From an uncultured Clostridia bacterium (lineage in GTDB: Bacteria > Bacillota > Limnochordia > Darwinibacteriales > DTU012): 55,247 nucleotides of DNA. Every line of letters starts with the position of its first letter. The stretch's first letter is position 1. The position numbers and the translations under genes were made by a program. The notes beneath the pieces were generated by a model. The model was not told the origin of the DNA. It did not search any database and saw only the letters and a program-made list of their open reading frames with translations. The stretch lies in the NCBI GenBank assembly GCA_900019385.1, contig FIZJ01000028.1, positions 1 to 55,247 of the forward strand. Reading direction: 5' to 3'. Shown here one piece after another: positions 33,132 to 43,437 of the stretch.

Positions 33132-34271
33132 CTATGCTCGTTTGCCAATTTGCTTGATCCGTTCCAGAAAACCTCCTTGACTTTTATCCTGCTCGGGATT
33201 GTGTTTTTGACAGTGTCGATCAGCGATTGCCCGGATTCCTTGGCTCGCTTGAGCAGAAGGTTCAAACTCAATGACGGGTTTTTGCTGCATGTGCGCTTCT
33301 CTCATCCGCATGTCGTCAAAAATAAAACCTGCATATCCCAGTTCATAATCAAGGAACTTTTTCGCGGCGAACTGCAGTTTTTCCACTGTGTTTTCTGCCT
33401 CTGAACGATAGTATACTCTGTTGACCACAAGTTCCAAATTAACCGTGCGGGCTTTTTGCATCACCAACGTCTTGAGCAACGCATACGTGTCGGTAATCGC
33501 ATGAGGTTCGGGGGTAGTGACTAGATAACCTTCCTGGGCTGCCAGAATGAAGTTGGTGGTGCCGGTGGTTATACCGGTGGATGTATCGACGATGATTACA
33601 TCAAAATAGTTGAACAGTCTCTGCATTTCTTCCGCCAGCAGATTGTACTCGTATACCGTCAGCTCAGTCAGCAGTTGCACTCCCGAACAGCCTGGAACCA
33701 CATGCACTCGCGGCTTGACTTCTGTAAGAACATCCATTATTCCGCATTTGCCGGTAATTACATGCCCGAGGTGGTACCGGGGCGCCAGATCCAGCAGCAC
33801 ATCCACGTTGGCCGTGCCCAGTGACGCGTCAAAAATGCAGGCATTGTAGTCTCGTTCCGCCAAAGCATACGCTAGGTTCACCGCCAACGCGGTTTTTCCC
33901 ACCCCGCCTTTCCCCGAACAAACACAGATCAGCTGTCCGTGTCTCGGCGGTGTGATGTGGACGAGATGGTTAAACTCTAAGCCCGTATGCTTCAACACCA
34001 AAGACCGGTTTTCGCCGCTGTGCCGCTCTATCACGATAAACCGGACATCCTGCTCTATTTCTCTGTTTTCCTTTACAGCAACGGTTGTGCCAACAGGCAG
34101 CAGCACTAACCTTCCATCTACCATTGGATACTTGATCTGGATCAATCCCTGCTGCGGGTTAAGCCCGATGATTTCACTGGTGAAAACTCCTTCGAACAGC
34201 CCGGATTCAACAGCAAACGTCAGCTGGTCGCCGACTTTCCAGTAACAGGACTTGCCATTTCCGCTGAACAT
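33132..34271 (-). CDS. FlhG/MinD-like ATPase with a PilZN-like N-domain
   Basis: A 379-residue protein. Residues 12-100 (VGDQLTFAVESGLFEGVFTS, then IKYPMVDGRLVLLPVGTTV) look like the PilZN/YcgR_2 domain of flagellar brake proteins. Residues 110-350 are a deviant-Walker-A ATPase: CSGKGGVGKTALAVNLAYAL, FDASLGTANVDVLLDLAP and DVIIVDTSTGITTGTTNFIL, which resemble FlhG and MinD. FlhG proteins control flagellar number or placement, but no flagellar gene is in the window. It lies between parS and parB on the same strand as parB, parA and noc, 19 bases from the parB stop. The PilZN assignment is by eye and less certain than the ATPase. Confidence 0.78.
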   Translation of the reverse strand: MFSGNGKSCYWKVGDQLTFAVESGLFEGVFTSEIIGLNPQQGLIQIKYPMVDGRLVLLPVGTTVAVKENREIEQDVRFIVIERHSGENRSLVLKHTGLEFNHLVHITPPRHGQLICVCSGKGGVGKTALAVNLAYALAERDYNACIFDASLGTANVDVLLDLAPRYHLGHVITGKCGIMDVLTEVKPRVHVVPGCSGVQLLTELTVYEYNLLAEEMQRLFNYFDVIIVDTSTGITTGTTNFILAAQEGYLVTTPEPHAITDTYALLKTLVMQKARTVNLELVVNRVYYRSEAENTVEKLQFAAKKFLDYELGYAGFIFDDMRMREAHMQQKPVIEFEPSAQASQGIRAIADRHCQKHNPEQDKSQGGFLERIKQIGKRA

Positions 34272-34290
34272 GAGCTTACCTCCAGACGTT

Positions 34291-35121
34291 CTAACCTCGC
34301 AGTAACTCTATGATCCGCTCTAGTTCATCATCAGAATAATACTCGATTTCAATTTTCCCTTTTCCCCTTTTGTAAGTCAACCGCACTTTGGTCCCCAGCA
34401 ACCTCTGCAGTTCGTCTTGAACCATCTGGACTTCTGGATCTCTGCCTGCTTTGTCTTTACCAGGTTTTGGTTTCTGTTGAATTAGTTTTTCCAGCTGCCG
34501 CACACTCAAGTCTTCCTCGACGACCTTTTGTGCAAGGCTCATGCGCTGCTTGCCCGGATTCACACTTAAGAGTACTTTAGCATGGCCGCGGCTCAGCCTT
34601 CCTTCCGCCACCATTTGCTTGATCTGCGGTTCCAAGCTCAAGAGGCGCAGCGCGTTGGCTACCGACGAGCGTTTTCTGCCCACCGACCGGGCTACCTCTT
34701 CCTGTGTCAAGGAAAATTCGTCAATCAAGATTTGGTACCCTTCAGCCTCTTCAATAGCGTTGAGGTCCTCCCGCTGCAGATTTTCGATCAGGGCCATTTC
34801 GGTCATTTCCCGATCCGACAGTTCCTTTACCACTGCAGGGACCGTCGCCAACCCGGCAAGCTGACATGCGCGCCAGCGCCTTTCGCCAATTACAATCTGA
34901 TACTCTCCACCAGCCCGGCGCACGATAATCGGCTCCAGGACTCCGTGATTCTTAATCGACTCGGCCAGTTCCTCCAGCTTCTCTTGGTCGAAATGCTTGC
35001 GGGGTTGAAAGGGATTGGCGGTGATCTTGTCCACTTCGATCTGGCTGACCAGATTGCGGTTGAGCGTGTCGCTTTGGGGGATCAGCGACCGCAGCCCCTT
35101 CCCTAAAGCTTGTCTGCTCAA
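34291..35121 (-). CDS. parB: Chromosome partitioning protein ParB
   Basis: A 276-residue ParB/Spo0J. It has the CTP-binding N-domain ([20 protein letters not shown], then [20 protein letters not shown]), the central box [20 protein letters not shown], the DNA-binding helix-turn-helix ([20 protein letters not shown]) and a C-terminal dimer domain. It binds parS, spreads as a CTP-dependent clamp, and loads SMC. It overlaps parA by four bases. The cognate parS is 1.2 kb downstream at 33088-33121. Confidence 0.95.
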   Translation of the reverse strand: MSRQALGKGLRSLIPQSDTLNRNLVSQIEVDKITANPFQPRKHFDQEKLEELAESIKNHGVLEPIIVRRAGGEYQIVIGERRWRACQLAGLATVPAVVKELSDREMTEMALIENLQREDLNAIEEAEGYQILIDEFSLTQEEVARSVGRKRSSVANALRLLSLEPQIKQMVAEGRLSRGHAKVLLSVNPGKQRMSLAQKVVEEDLSVRQLEKLIQQKPKPGKDKAGRDPEVQMVQDELQRLLGTKVRLTYKRGKGKIEIEYYSDDELERIIELLRG

Positions 35122-35885
35122 GAATTAAGCACCTCCTGGGCTAAACTCTCATAGGCTGTAGCGCCTTTGGATTTTGGGTCGTATAAAGCGATCGGTTTGC
35201 CGAAACTTGGTGCTTCGCTGAGTTTGACGTTGCGAGGAATGATTGATTCATAAACCCTTACCTGCTGCTGAAAGTAGTTCTTCACATCCTGAATCACCTG
35301 ATGGGAGAGATTGGTGCGGACGTCGTACATGGTCAGCACAACGCCCTCCCAAGTCAAGTCCGGGTTGAGGTGTTCCTGCACCATGGCGATGGTGCTCACC
35401 AGCTGACTCAGTCCTTCCAACGCGTAATACTCGCACTGAATCGGGACTATCACAGAATGAGAAGCTGTCAGGCCGTTGATGGTCAGCAACCCCAAAGACG
35501 GCGGCGCGTCGATGATGATGTAATCATACTTGTCCACTACCATGTCCAATGCTCTCTTCAAGCGGAATTCCCTAGACAAGATAGAAACCAGTTCAATTTC
35601 TGCTCCTGCAAGCTCAATGGTGGCAGGAGCGATATAAAAGCCTTCGATATCGGTGTTGAGGATAATCCGATCGATTCTCTCTCCTTCGATGATCACAGAG
35701 TACATGCAGCGCTGTACTTTGCTTTTGTCCACACCAACACCGCTGGAAGCGTTCCCTTGGGGGTCGATGTCAACCAGGAGCACCTGCTGCCCCGCCAACG
35801 CCAGGTATGCACCAAGGTTTACCGCTGTTGTGCTCTTGCCTACCCCGCCCTTTTGATTGACAATGGAAATGATCTTTCCCATCAC
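35118..35885 (-). CDS. parA: Chromosome partitioning ATPase ParA (Soj)
   Basis: A 255-residue ParA. The deviant Walker A is [20 protein letters not shown] (residues 8-27); [13 protein letters not shown] and [20 protein letters not shown] follow. It binds DNA when ATP-bound and, in Bacillus, also modulates DnaA through DnaA's AAA+ domain. It overlaps noc by four bases upstream and parB by four bases downstream, so noc-parA-parB is one coupled operon. Confidence 0.95.
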   Translation of the reverse strand: MMGKIISIVNQKGGVGKSTTAVNLGAYLALAGQQVLLVDIDPQGNASSGVGVDKSKVQRCMYSVIIEGERIDRIILNTDIEGFYIAPATIELAGAEIELVSILSREFRLKRALDMVVDKYDYIIIDAPPSLGLLTINGLTASHSVIVPIQCEYYALEGLSQLVSTIAMVQEHLNPDLTWEGVVLTMYDVRTNLSHQVIQDVKNYFQQQVRVYESIIPRNVKLSEAPSFGKPIALYDPKSKGATAYESLAQEVLNS

Positions 35886-36763
35886 TGGCCCCTCCCCTCT
35901 GGTTTCTTTATTTTGACTGTGACACGGTAAAACTGCTCATCCTCGTCTTCTTCATAAGTAACCGCGAGGCCGCTCTTTGTCAGGGATTTGGTTAATTCCT
36001 TCACGCCGTTGGTGAACAAGCGGATGTCCTTAATCACGATCTTTTTGTTTTGTTTGGCAGCGGGACCAGCTGCCTTTCTCAGCCTTTTCCTAATCAGTTC
36101 TTCAGTTTCCCGTACGCTTAGATTGTTCTCTTTGACAATCTCCAGGACTTCTTGCTGCTCTTGGCTGGATTCCAGCTGCAGTAAAGCCCTTGCATGCCGT
36201 TCACTGATCATTTCCCGGGAAATAAACTCTCGGATCTCTGGGTCCAGTCTCAGCAGCCGCAGCCGGTTGGCGATCGTCGATTGGCTTTTGCCGATCCGTT
36301 TGGCCAGTTCTTCTTGAGTCAAATCAAACTCCGCAATCAGCCGCTGATATCCTTCCGCTTCTTCAAGGAAGTGGAGGTCTCGGCGCTGCAGATTCTCAAT
36401 CAATGCCATCTCCGCCGCGGTGCGGTCGTCCATAATCTTGACCACTGCCGGAATTGTGTTCCACCCCAGCAGCTTGCACGCACGCAGCCTCCGTTCGCCT
36501 GTAACCAACTGATACCCTTGGTCCACGAGCCTCACGATGATCGGATGGAGCAGGCCGTGTGCCGCAATGGAAGAGGCCAGCTCCTGCAGCGATTCCGAAT
36601 CGAAGTTCACCCTCGGTTGAAATGGGTTTGGTTCGATACGACTGATGGGGATCGATTGGACATCGTCTTCTATGAAGTTCGGTATGCTGTCTGCCTGGGT
36701 TGCAGAGGCTTCTGTTTTGCTTGCCGTTTTTTGTTTCGAACGCAGCAGGTCCGTGAGTTTCAC
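35882..36763 (-). CDS. noc: Nucleoid occlusion protein Noc
   Basis: A 293-residue ParB paralogue: CTP-binding part [20 protein letters not shown] and [40 protein letters not shown], and the helix-turn-helix [20 protein letters not shown]. The N-terminus [12 protein letters not shown] may form the short amphipathic membrane-binding helix known for Noc. The order rsmG-noc-parA-parB is that of Bacillus, where Noc stops division over the nucleoid. A perfect Noc-binding consensus lies in this gene. As a second ParB-like protein beside ParB, identity as Noc is supported by position and site. Confidence 0.88.
   Translation of the reverse strand: MKLTDLLRSKQKTASKTEASATQADSIPNFIEDDVQSIPISRIEPNPFQPRVNFDSESLQELASSIAAHGLLHPIIVRLVDQGYQLVTGERRLRACKLLGWNTIPAVVKIMDDRTAAEMALIENLQRRDLHFLEEAEGYQRLIAEFDLTQEELAKRIGKSQSTIANRLRLLRLDPEIREFISREMISERHARALLQLESSQEQQEVLEIVKENNLSVRETEELIRKRLRKAAGPAAKQNKKIVIKDIRLFTNGVKELTKSLTKSGLAVTYEEDEDEQFYRVTVKIKKPEGRGQ
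36210..36223. promoter_or_regulatory. Noc-binding site, perfect consensus, inside noc
   Basis: ATTTCCCGGGAAAT is identical to the 14-bp Noc-binding sequence known in Bacillus subtilis. It lies inside the noc coding sequence, over the residues FISREM. Whether this organism's Noc binds it has not been tested. Confidence 0.6.
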
Positions 36764-36867
36764 TATATCACCAACCCAATCCTATCCATTATATGTATCT
36801 TAGTTAATAATTCGGTAAGAGGGTTGCTGTTCCTTCCGGGATATATACCTAATGGGTGGATCACAAA
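36764..36867. other. noc leader region
   Basis: No gene is seen. On the minus strand a TATAAT (36789-36794) could be the -10 of the noc operon promoter, but no good -35 is present at 16-18 bases. It lies beside the rsmG terminator. Confidence 0.35.
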
Positions 36868-36917
36868 TAAAAAACCGCCGCGAAACGATTTGTTTGTTCG
36901 TTTCACAGCGGTTTTTT
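36868..36917. terminator. Terminator after rsmG
   Basis: AAAACCGC and GAAACG pair with CGTTTC and GCGGTTTT around a loop, with T-rich tails on both strands. It contains the rsmG stop codon, and separates the mnm-rsmG genes from noc. Confidence 0.85.
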
Positions 36918-37625
36918 ATTGGGAATCCCTGCTTTTCTCGGATACTTGGCTGATGTTGCCGCTTCTTTTCGAAAAACGGCGAGCCACCGCTCTCCCATAT
37001 CGAACGGTAGTTGGAAATGATACTGCTGGATTAGGCTGGCATTTAGCAGTTTGACAGCGTTCCCCGCAGCCTTCAGCTCTTCGGGGAAACTACTTCCTTT
37101 AAAAGCGATAAAGTGTCCGCCCACTGCCAAAAAAGGAACGCAGTATTCTAGAAGCGCCGGCAAAGGCGCCACCGCTCGGGCTGTCGCCCATTGAAACCGT
37201 TCACGATAACTTGGGTTCCGGGCAAGATCCTCGGCCCGGCTGTGAACACATTCCACATGACTGAGCTGCAGCGCTTTACTGACTTCTCGCAAAAATCCAA
37301 CTCTCTTCTCCAGCGAATCAACAAGTACAACAGGATCAGTGGTGAGGCAGCTGGCGATTACCACTCCGGGAAAACCAGCGCCGCTTCCCACATCAATGCC
37401 CCTGCCGCTAAAACCAAAATCTGTTTTCTGCACAGCCAGGCAGTCCACAAGATGCTTGACAGCGAACTCCTTTTCCGACTCGATTCTTGTCAGGTTCATC
37501 CGCTGGTTTCCCGCTTCCACCATTGCGGCAAACCGCAGCAGTTGTTCCACTTGATCCGTACGGATCTCAATCGCCATCAGGCTGCATGCTTCAATCAAAT
37601 GGGAGCGCAAACTCTCTCTGTCCAT
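36903..37625 (-). CDS. rsmG: 16S rRNA (guanine-N7) methyltransferase RsmG
   Basis: A 240-residue SAM-dependent methyltransferase that modifies G527 of 16S rRNA (E. coli numbering). RMNLTRIESEKEFAVKHLVD is the family entry, with the SAM loop GIDVGSGAGFPGVVIASCL near residue 75 and WATARAVAPLPALLEYCVPF further on. It starts one base into the stop of the second mnmG. Length and motifs are normal. Confidence 0.95.
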   Translation of the reverse strand: MDRESLRSHLIEACSLMAIEIRTDQVEQLLRFAAMVEAGNQRMNLTRIESEKEFAVKHLVDCLAVQKTDFGFSGRGIDVGSGAGFPGVVIASCLTTDPVVLVDSLEKRVGFLREVSKALQLSHVECVHSRAEDLARNPSYRERFQWATARAVAPLPALLEYCVPFLAVGGHFIAFKGSSFPEELKAAGNAVKLLNASLIQQYHFQLPFDMGERWLAVFRKEAATSAKYPRKAGIPNKKPL

Positions 37626-39484
37626 CAGCTTTTCCCCTCCAGATACACCAGGAGCACGGAAATATCCGCCGGAGTCACACCAGAAATCCGCGAGGCCTGG
37701 CCCAAAGTAGCCGGTTCGAATTTTGTCAGTTTTTCTCTAGCTTCTCTCGAAAGGCCAGGTACCGAAGCATAGTCTATACCGTGCAGCGGCCTGTTCTCCA
37801 TTTTGCGGAAACGTTCGATGGCCATCTGCTGTTTTTCAAGGTATCCTCGGTACTTGATTGCTATCTCCACTTCCTCAACAACGTGTGGATCAAGTTCAGG
37901 CAGTTCTGCCAAGCGGCCCAGATCCTGATAACGAATTTCCGGGCGCCGCAGCAGCTCCGCCAGGGTGAACCCATGCTTGATAGGGGCTGTGCCCATTTCT
38001 TCCAAAATCTGGTTAGTCTCTTTGGTCGAACCGATGCTGTACTGCTCTAGGCGGGCAATTTCCTTCTCTATCTGCTCCCACTTTTGTTCGAACGCCCGGT
38101 ATCGGTCTGGAGAAACCAGCCCTAGTTTGTAGCCTATGGGAGTCAACCGCTGGTCCGCGTTATCCACCCGCAGGTTTAGCCGGTACTCAGCATGGGACGT
38201 CATCAGCCGGTAAGGCTCTCTTGTCCCTTTGATCACCAAGTCGTCGATCAGCACTCCAATATAGGCTTGGGAACGATCGAGGGTGATCAGTTCCTCACCC
38301 CTAAGGTAAAGCGCAGCGTTGATCCCGGCGATGAGGCCCTGGGCCGCTGCTTCCTCATAACCTGAGGTACCGTTGATCTGGCCGGCGGTGAACAGGCCGT
38401 CGTATGCTTTCACCTGCAGGTGGCTGTTGAGCAAAGTCGGATCAAGGCAGTCGTACTCGATAGCATACCCGATCCGCATTATTTCCGCATTCTCAAGCCC
38501 AGGTATGGTGTGGATCAGTTCCCGCTGGACATCAGCCGGCAGCGAACTGGACAGTCCGCTTAAATATCCTTCCGAAGTGTCCCAACCTTCCGGCTCCACA
38601 AACACCTGATGCCGATCCCTACCGGGAAACTCCACAACCTTGCTCTCGATCGAGGGGCAGTATCTGGGCCCAACGCCTTTGATCGCTCCCGTGTACAAGG
38701 CCGCCCGGTGCAGATTTTCCCGGACGATCTGATGGGTCTTTTCATTTGTGTACGTCAGCCAGCAGGGAGCCTGCTCGATTTCCAAACCCTTGGTATCAAA
38801 GGAAAAACCCTGGAAGAACTCATTGCCCGGCTGTTTGATCATCTTGCTGTGGTCGAGGGATCTGAGATTCACCCTTGCCGGCGTGCCCGTTTTGAACCTG
38901 ACAAGCGGCAGCCACTTTTCCAAAGCGTTCCCCAGAGCCACTGCCGGATGCTGCCCCTGAGGCCCGGAAGGAAAAGAATCGTCGCCTATATAGATCTGGG
39001 AACGCAAATAGGTGCCGGTTGCCAGGATTACTGCTTTTGCCTCAACCTTAGTATTGCCGATTACCACCCCGTAGGCCTTGTTGTTCTTGATCAGCAGATC
39101 AGTCACAGTGCCTTCTTTTAAAAAGAGATTGGGAGTGGTCTCCACCAGGTTCTTCATTTTCCGCTGGTACAGCTTGCGGTCAATCTGGGCCCGCAAAGCC
39201 TGGACAGCCGGCCCTTTACGGGTATTCAGCCTCCGCATCTGCATCAAGGTGGCGTCCGCCACTTTGGCCATGGCTCCGCCCAGTGCGTCGATTTCTCTGA
39301 TCAGGTGCGCCTTGGCTGGCCCTCCGAGGGACGGGTTGCAGGGCATCAAACCCACATTGTCCAGATTAATGGTCAACAGCAGTACGCGCCACCCCATTTT
39401 GGCTGCAGCCAGAGCAGCTTCACAACCGGCATGGCCTGCCCCAACCACTATGACATCGTAGCCTGATCCGCTATGCTGATACAT
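37625..39484 (-). CDS. mnmG: MnmG, second tandem copy (rsmG-proximal)
   Basis: A 619-residue FAD- and NADH-dependent protein that, with MnmE, adds the carboxymethylaminomethyl or aminomethyl group to U34 of tRNA. The FAD loop is [18 protein letters not shown]. Cysteines in [16 protein letters not shown] (residue 49) and [12 protein letters not shown] (residue 276) match those of MnmG. It keeps the RFKTGTPAR motif (residues 196-204). But the segment TSRAEYRL of the family reads TSHAEYRL (His at residue 431), and NADLRL reads NADQRL. The C-terminal [20 protein letters not shown] is typical. It overlaps the other copy by 14 bases. Confidence 0.9.
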   Translation of the reverse strand: MYQHSGSGYDVIVVGAGHAGCEAALAAAKMGWRVLLLTINLDNVGLMPCNPSLGGPAKAHLIREIDALGGAMAKVADATLMQMRRLNTRKGPAVQALRAQIDRKLYQRKMKNLVETTPNLFLKEGTVTDLLIKNNKAYGVVIGNTKVEAKAVILATGTYLRSQIYIGDDSFPSGPQGQHPAVALGNALEKWLPLVRFKTGTPARVNLRSLDHSKMIKQPGNEFFQGFSFDTKGLEIEQAPCWLTYTNEKTHQIVRENLHRAALYTGAIKGVGPRYCPSIESKVVEFPGRDRHQVFVEPEGWDTSEGYLSGLSSSLPADVQRELIHTIPGLENAEIMRIGYAIEYDCLDPTLLNSHLQVKAYDGLFTAGQINGTSGYEEAAAQGLIAGINAALYLRGEELITLDRSQAYIGVLIDDLVIKGTREPYRLMTSHAEYRLNLRVDNADQRLTPIGYKLGLVSPDRYRAFEQKWEQIEKEIARLEQYSIGSTKETNQILEEMGTAPIKHGFTLAELLRRPEIRYQDLGRLAELPELDPHVVEEVEIAIKYRGYLEKQQMAIERFRKMENRPLHGIDYASVPGLSREAREKLTKFEPATLGQASRISGVTPADISVLLVYLEGKS

Positions 39485-41345
39485 GCTTGCTTTCTCCCTT
39501 CAAAACAACCAGCAGGACATTGATGTCTGCAGGGGAAACGCCAGAAATCCGGGCCGCTTGGCCCAAAGAGGCTGGCTTGACTGCTGCCAGGCGTTCTCGT
39601 GCCTCGGTACGCAAGCCGTGGATCTGGTAATAATCGATGGTCTCAGGTATAGTGATGTCTTCCAGACGGTTGAACTGCTCAATCTGTTTTAGCTGGCGCT
39701 CGATATATCCTTTGAACTTGCATTCGATCTCAACCTGTTCGATCACTTCCGGATCCAGCTCAGGCAGTGGAGCGAAATAGCTCAGATCTTTGAACTGGAT
39801 TTCAGGCCGCTGCAGGATTTCATGGAGCGAGACGGCTTTCTTTAAATCGCCGGAACCTAACTGCATGAGATATTCCCGCACCTCGGCAGTAGGTGACACC
39901 TGCACATCCTCAAGCCATTCAAGCGTTTCCTGTATCGCTCGTTTCTTGGCCAGCAGCTTTTGATAACGCGCCTCATCGATCAAGCCAATCTTGTATCCGA
40001 TCTCTCTCAGCCTTAAGTCCGCGTTGTCCTGCCTGAGGATCAAGCGGTACTCGGCCCGGGAAGTCATCATTCGGTAAGGCTCTTCGGTCCCTTTGGTGAC
40101 CAAATCATCGATTAAGACACCGATGTACGCCTGAGACCGGGAAAGGATCAAGCCAGGCTTGCCCTTGACCTTGTGGGCAGCGTTGATGCCGGCGATCAGC
40201 CCTTGGGCTGCCGCCTCCTCATATCCAGAGGTGCCGTTGATCTGGCCGGCGGTGAACAACCCCTGGACCACCTTTGATTCCAACGTAGGGTAGGTTTGCT
40301 CCGGGTAAACGTAATCATACTCGACAGCATAGCCGGTACGCATGATCTCGGCCCGCTCCAAACCTGGAATAGAGCGCAGAATCGCCAACTGGACATCTTC
40401 CGGCATGCTGGTTGTCAGGCCAAGGCAGTATAGTTCTTTGGTATACTCCCCTTCCGGCTCCAGGAAGATCTGATGATCCACCTTGTCGGGGAACCGCAGG
40501 ACTTTTCGATCGATGGATGGGCAGTAGCGCGGCCCCTTGGTTGAGATGGCCCCGGTGTGAATCGGGGAGAGATGGATGTTGTCCCGGATCACCTTGATGG
40601 TTTCCGGCGTGGTCCGTGTATACCAGCAGGGTACCTGCTCCCGCACAACCTGCGGTGTGTCGAAAGAAAACCGCAGTGGTTTCTCGGACCCGGGCTGGCA
40701 GGTCAGCTTGTCATAGTCCACGCTGTCGGCATGGACACGTGGAGGTGTCGCTGTTTGAAAGCGGCCGAGCTTGAGGCCGGCCTCGATCAAGCTCTGGGAC
40801 AATTCCTCGGCACTTGGTTCACCTTGGCGCCCTCCCGGAAAGCGCACCTGGCCCATGACAACCTCTCCCCGCAGGAAGGTGCCGGTGGCCAAGACAACGG
40901 CCTTGCTTGTGATCTTCGTGCCGGTCTTCAGCTGCACACCATATACAACGCTGTCCTCCACCAGGATCTTGGTGACCAGCCCCTGCCGCACACTCAAGTT
41001 TGGTTCTGATTCCAAAATCATGGTCATCAAAGCCCGGTACTTCACCTTGTCGGCCTGGGCCCGCAGCGCATGGACGGCGGGGCCCCGGCTTAAGTTGAGC
41101 ATCCGGATGTTCAAATAGGTTTGATCGATCACTTTGGCCATTTGCCCGCCCAAAGCATCGATTTCCCGCACCAGGTGGCTTTTCGCCTGCGGCCCGCCTA
41201 TTGCCGGGTTGCAGGACATCTGAACGATTGTGTCTAGATTCATCGTGATCAAAAGCGTTTTACAGCCGAGCCGGGCTGCCGCCAAGGCCGCCTCGCAGCC
41301 GGCGTGTCCGCCGCCAACCACAATTACATCATAGTCCTTTCCCAT
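39471..41345 (-). CDS. mnmG: MnmG, first tandem copy (mnmE-proximal)
   Basis: A 624-residue paralogue of the following gene, with the same reaction expected. The FAD loop is [18 protein letters not shown]. Cysteines are at residue 45 ([17 protein letters not shown]) and 275 ([12 protein letters not shown]). Compared with the family, one residue is added in the [13 protein letters not shown] loop, and the conserved KTGTPPR reads QTATPPR (residues 197-203). [19 protein letters not shown] is normal here. The C-terminal [19 protein letters not shown] is present. Nine bases separate it from mnmE. By eye about half the residues agree with the second copy; no alignment was computed. Confidence 0.9.
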   Translation of the reverse strand: MGKDYDVIVVGGGHAGCEAALAAARLGCKTLLITMNLDTIVQMSCNPAIGGPQAKSHLVREIDALGGQMAKVIDQTYLNIRMLNLSRGPAVHALRAQADKVKYRALMTMILESEPNLSVRQGLVTKILVEDSVVYGVQLKTGTKITSKAVVLATGTFLRGEVVMGQVRFPGGRQGEPSAEELSQSLIEAGLKLGRFQTATPPRVHADSVDYDKLTCQPGSEKPLRFSFDTPQVVREQVPCWYTRTTPETIKVIRDNIHLSPIHTGAISTKGPRYCPSIDRKVLRFPDKVDHQIFLEPEGEYTKELYCLGLTTSMPEDVQLAILRSIPGLERAEIMRTGYAVEYDYVYPEQTYPTLESKVVQGLFTAGQINGTSGYEEAAAQGLIAGINAAHKVKGKPGLILSRSQAYIGVLIDDLVTKGTEEPYRMMTSRAEYRLILRQDNADLRLREIGYKIGLIDEARYQKLLAKKRAIQETLEWLEDVQVSPTAEVREYLMQLGSGDLKKAVSLHEILQRPEIQFKDLSYFAPLPELDPEVIEQVEIECKFKGYIERQLKQIEQFNRLEDITIPETIDYYQIHGLRTEARERLAAVKPASLGQAARISGVSPADINVLLVVLKGESKHVSA

Positions 41346-41353
41346 GGCTGTTC

Positions 41354-42745
41354 CTACTTTCCAATGCAGAATTGGGCGAAGATCCGGTCGATGATGTTAT
41401 CTCGCACCGTTTCACCGGTGATCTCACCAAGATGCTCCAATGCCCCGAAAAGTCCGATGGAGATCAGATCAAGAGGAAGCCCCTGATTGAAAGTTTCCAG
41501 TGCCTGTTCCAAATCCGCCCGCGCTTCCACCAAGGCTTGTTTATGCCGGCTTCTGGTGATGATGGCGTTTTCCCGCTCGATTTGGACCAATCCTTCCATC
41601 ACCAGGCTGACTATGCATTCAAGCAGCGGCTCAAGACTGTCTTCAAGTAATGATATCTCCACCGCCGGGACATCTGGATCAAGGAGACAGGCCTCCACCA
41701 GGCTGGCTTTGCCGCCCCAACGCCAGGGCAGATCAATTTTGTTGATCACCAAAACTCGCTTCCGATCGGCTAACTCCTTTAGAAGCCGCATATCTTCTTC
41801 CTCAAGCTCTCGGCTCACATCCAGCACATGCAGAATCAAATCAGCCTCCGCGACATATTCCAAAGCTCTTTCCACACCCAGCTGTTCGATCCGGTCTGCC
41901 GATTGGCGGATTCCTGCCGTATCCACCAGCCGGAAAGGAATACCGCTGATATTCAGCACTTCTTCTATGGTGTCCCGGGTTGTGCCGGGGATGTCGGTGA
42001 CCAAAGCCCGGTTTTCATCCAGAAGCCTGTTGAGCAGGCTAGATTTCCCCACATTCGGTTTTCCGGTTATCACAGTCTTGATCCCTTCCCGCAGCACTTT
42101 GCCGTTGTCGGCGGTATCGATCAGCCTGGTGATTTCCCCGATCACTTCTGTCAGCACAGCCTGCATATGCTCTGCTTCGATCTCTGGAATGTCGTCCTCG
42201 GGAAAATCGATGGCCGCATTTACCTGCACCACCAGATCATAAAGCTTTTCTCGGAACGACTGGATCCGCCGGCTTAAACTTCCTTCCAACTGCTGTACCG
42301 CCAAATCAAGGCTGCGGTCGGTCTTGGACCGGACGATATCGATAACCGCTTCCGCTTGGGACAGATCGATGCGGCCGTTCAGAAACGCGCGCTTGGTGAA
42401 CTCGCCCGGTTCGGCCAGACGCGCCCCCAAAGCCAGCACCACGTCGAGTGTTTTTCGCATGACAACAACGCCGCCGTGGCACTGCAGTTCCACCACATCC
42501 TCGCCTGTGTAAGAATGGGGCCCGCGCATTATTACAGCCAAGGCTTCGTCGATCACTTTCCCCTGGGGATCAACAATCTTGCCGTAGCGTACCGTGAATC
42601 CAGGCGCATCAGCCAGCTTCTTTCGGTTTTTGGCTCTGAACACTTGATCAGCTATATTGATCGCTTCTCCACCGCTGATCCGGACAATGCCGATTCCGGC
42701 TTCCCCCATGGCGGTGGCGATTGCTGCTATAGTGTCGTTGAACAT
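41354..42745 (-). CDS. mnmE: tRNA modification GTPase MnmE
   Basis: A 463-residue GTPase. The N-terminal folate-binding domain ([20 protein letters not shown], then [20 protein letters not shown]) is followed by a helical domain and a G domain with [33 protein letters not shown] and NKID. The C-terminal FCIGK contains the catalytic cysteine. It takes a methylene group from 5,10-methylene-THF and works in a complex with MnmG. Both mnmG copies follow directly. Confidence 0.96.
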   Translation of the reverse strand: MFNDTIAAIATAMGEAGIGIVRISGGEAINIADQVFRAKNRKKLADAPGFTVRYGKIVDPQGKVIDEALAVIMRGPHSYTGEDVVELQCHGGVVVMRKTLDVVLALGARLAEPGEFTKRAFLNGRIDLSQAEAVIDIVRSKTDRSLDLAVQQLEGSLSRRIQSFREKLYDLVVQVNAAIDFPEDDIPEIEAEHMQAVLTEVIGEITRLIDTADNGKVLREGIKTVITGKPNVGKSSLLNRLLDENRALVTDIPGTTRDTIEEVLNISGIPFRLVDTAGIRQSADRIEQLGVERALEYVAEADLILHVLDVSRELEEEDMRLLKELADRKRVLVINKIDLPWRWGGKASLVEACLLDPDVPAVEISLLEDSLEPLLECIVSLVMEGLVQIERENAIITRSRHKQALVEARADLEQALETFNQGLPLDLISIGLFGALEHLGEITGETVRDNIIDRIFAQFCIGK

Positions 42746-42773
42746 TTTCCCTCACCTGTGTCTTCTATTGATC

Positions 42774-42806
42774 AAAAAAAATAAGCGTACCCAGCGGCAC
42801 GCTAAT
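42774..42806 (-). terminator. Terminator after jag
   Basis: On the minus strand AGCGT and ACGCT (with an inner CC/GG pair) form a stem that runs into eight T residues, with the jag stop codon in the 5' arm. Confidence 0.8.
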
Positions 42807-43437
42807 TTTTCTTCGGAACAATGATTACTCGCCGGTATGGTTCTCGCCCCTCGCTGTGCGTTTCCACATCGGGGTTTGCCTGCAGTTCCATGTGGATTAT
42901 TCTCCGCTCCAGGGCGCTCATCGGATCCATGGCCACTCTTCTGCCGCTGTCAACTGCCTTGGCAGCAAGCCTATGCGCCAGGGATTTAAGTGTGTTTTCT
43001 CTGCGGCCGCGGTATCCTTCAACGTCTAAGATGAACCTCACCCAATTGGTGCCTTCTCGGTTGGCAATCGTGCTTACCAAGTACTGCAGCGCATCCAGTG
43101 TCTGTCCCCGCCTGCCGATCAACAACCCGAGGTTTTCGCCGTAAACGGCCAGACGTACGGTCTGTTCATCGATGATCTCCACGTGAATGTAGGCTTCGAC
43201 TTTCATCAGGCGGAGTACTTCCTGAAGATACTCTTTCGCGATCTGGCTCTTGTATTTTGTGTTGACCTTCAACTGCAGCCTTACTTTTGCCTGTTTCGCA
43301 CCGAGGATTCCGAACAATCCTTTGTTGCCCTCATCCAGGACCTCAATCTCCACTTCGTCACGAGTCACACCTAGTTTCTCCAGACCTTCGTCAATCGCTT
43401 CCTCAACAGAACGGGCGATTATCTCCACCGATTTCAT
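42802..43437 (-). CDS. jag: RNA-binding protein Jag (KhpB)
   Basis: A 211-residue protein with a Jag_N domain (MKSVEIIARSVEEAIDEGLE and GLFGILGAKQAKVRL), a KH domain (ENLGLLIGRRGQTLDALQYL) and an R3H domain (DPMSALERRIIHMELQANPD). With KhpA it forms an RNA chaperone pair known to affect cell elongation in streptococci. The ATG at 43435-43437 follows AAGGAGGAC. It overlaps the yidC stop in an ATGA. The order rpmH-rnpA-yidD-yidC-jag is conserved. Confidence 0.93.
   Translation of the reverse strand: MKSVEIIARSVEEAIDEGLEKLGVTRDEVEIEVLDEGNKGLFGILGAKQAKVRLQLKVNTKYKSQIAKEYLQEVLRLMKVEAYIHVEIIDEQTVRLAVYGENLGLLIGRRGQTLDALQYLVSTIANREGTNWVRFILDVEGYRGRRENTLKSLAHRLAAKAVDSGRRVAMDPMSALERRIIHMELQANPDVETHSEGREPYRRVIIVPKKN

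Noticed and set aside
33132-34271. Plain MinD of the division-site system
   Set aside because: No minC or minE nearby, no C-terminal amphipathic membrane helix of the usual kind, and an extra N-terminal domain.
40557-41009. Plus-strand frame opposite the first mnmG
   Set aside because: Shadow of the conserved mnmG reading frame.
37625-41345. Second MnmG as TrmFO (folate-dependent methyltransferase)
   Set aside because: Both proteins have the full length of MnmG, about 620 residues, and the C-terminal RISG-PAD/N-I segment; TrmFO is about 440 residues.
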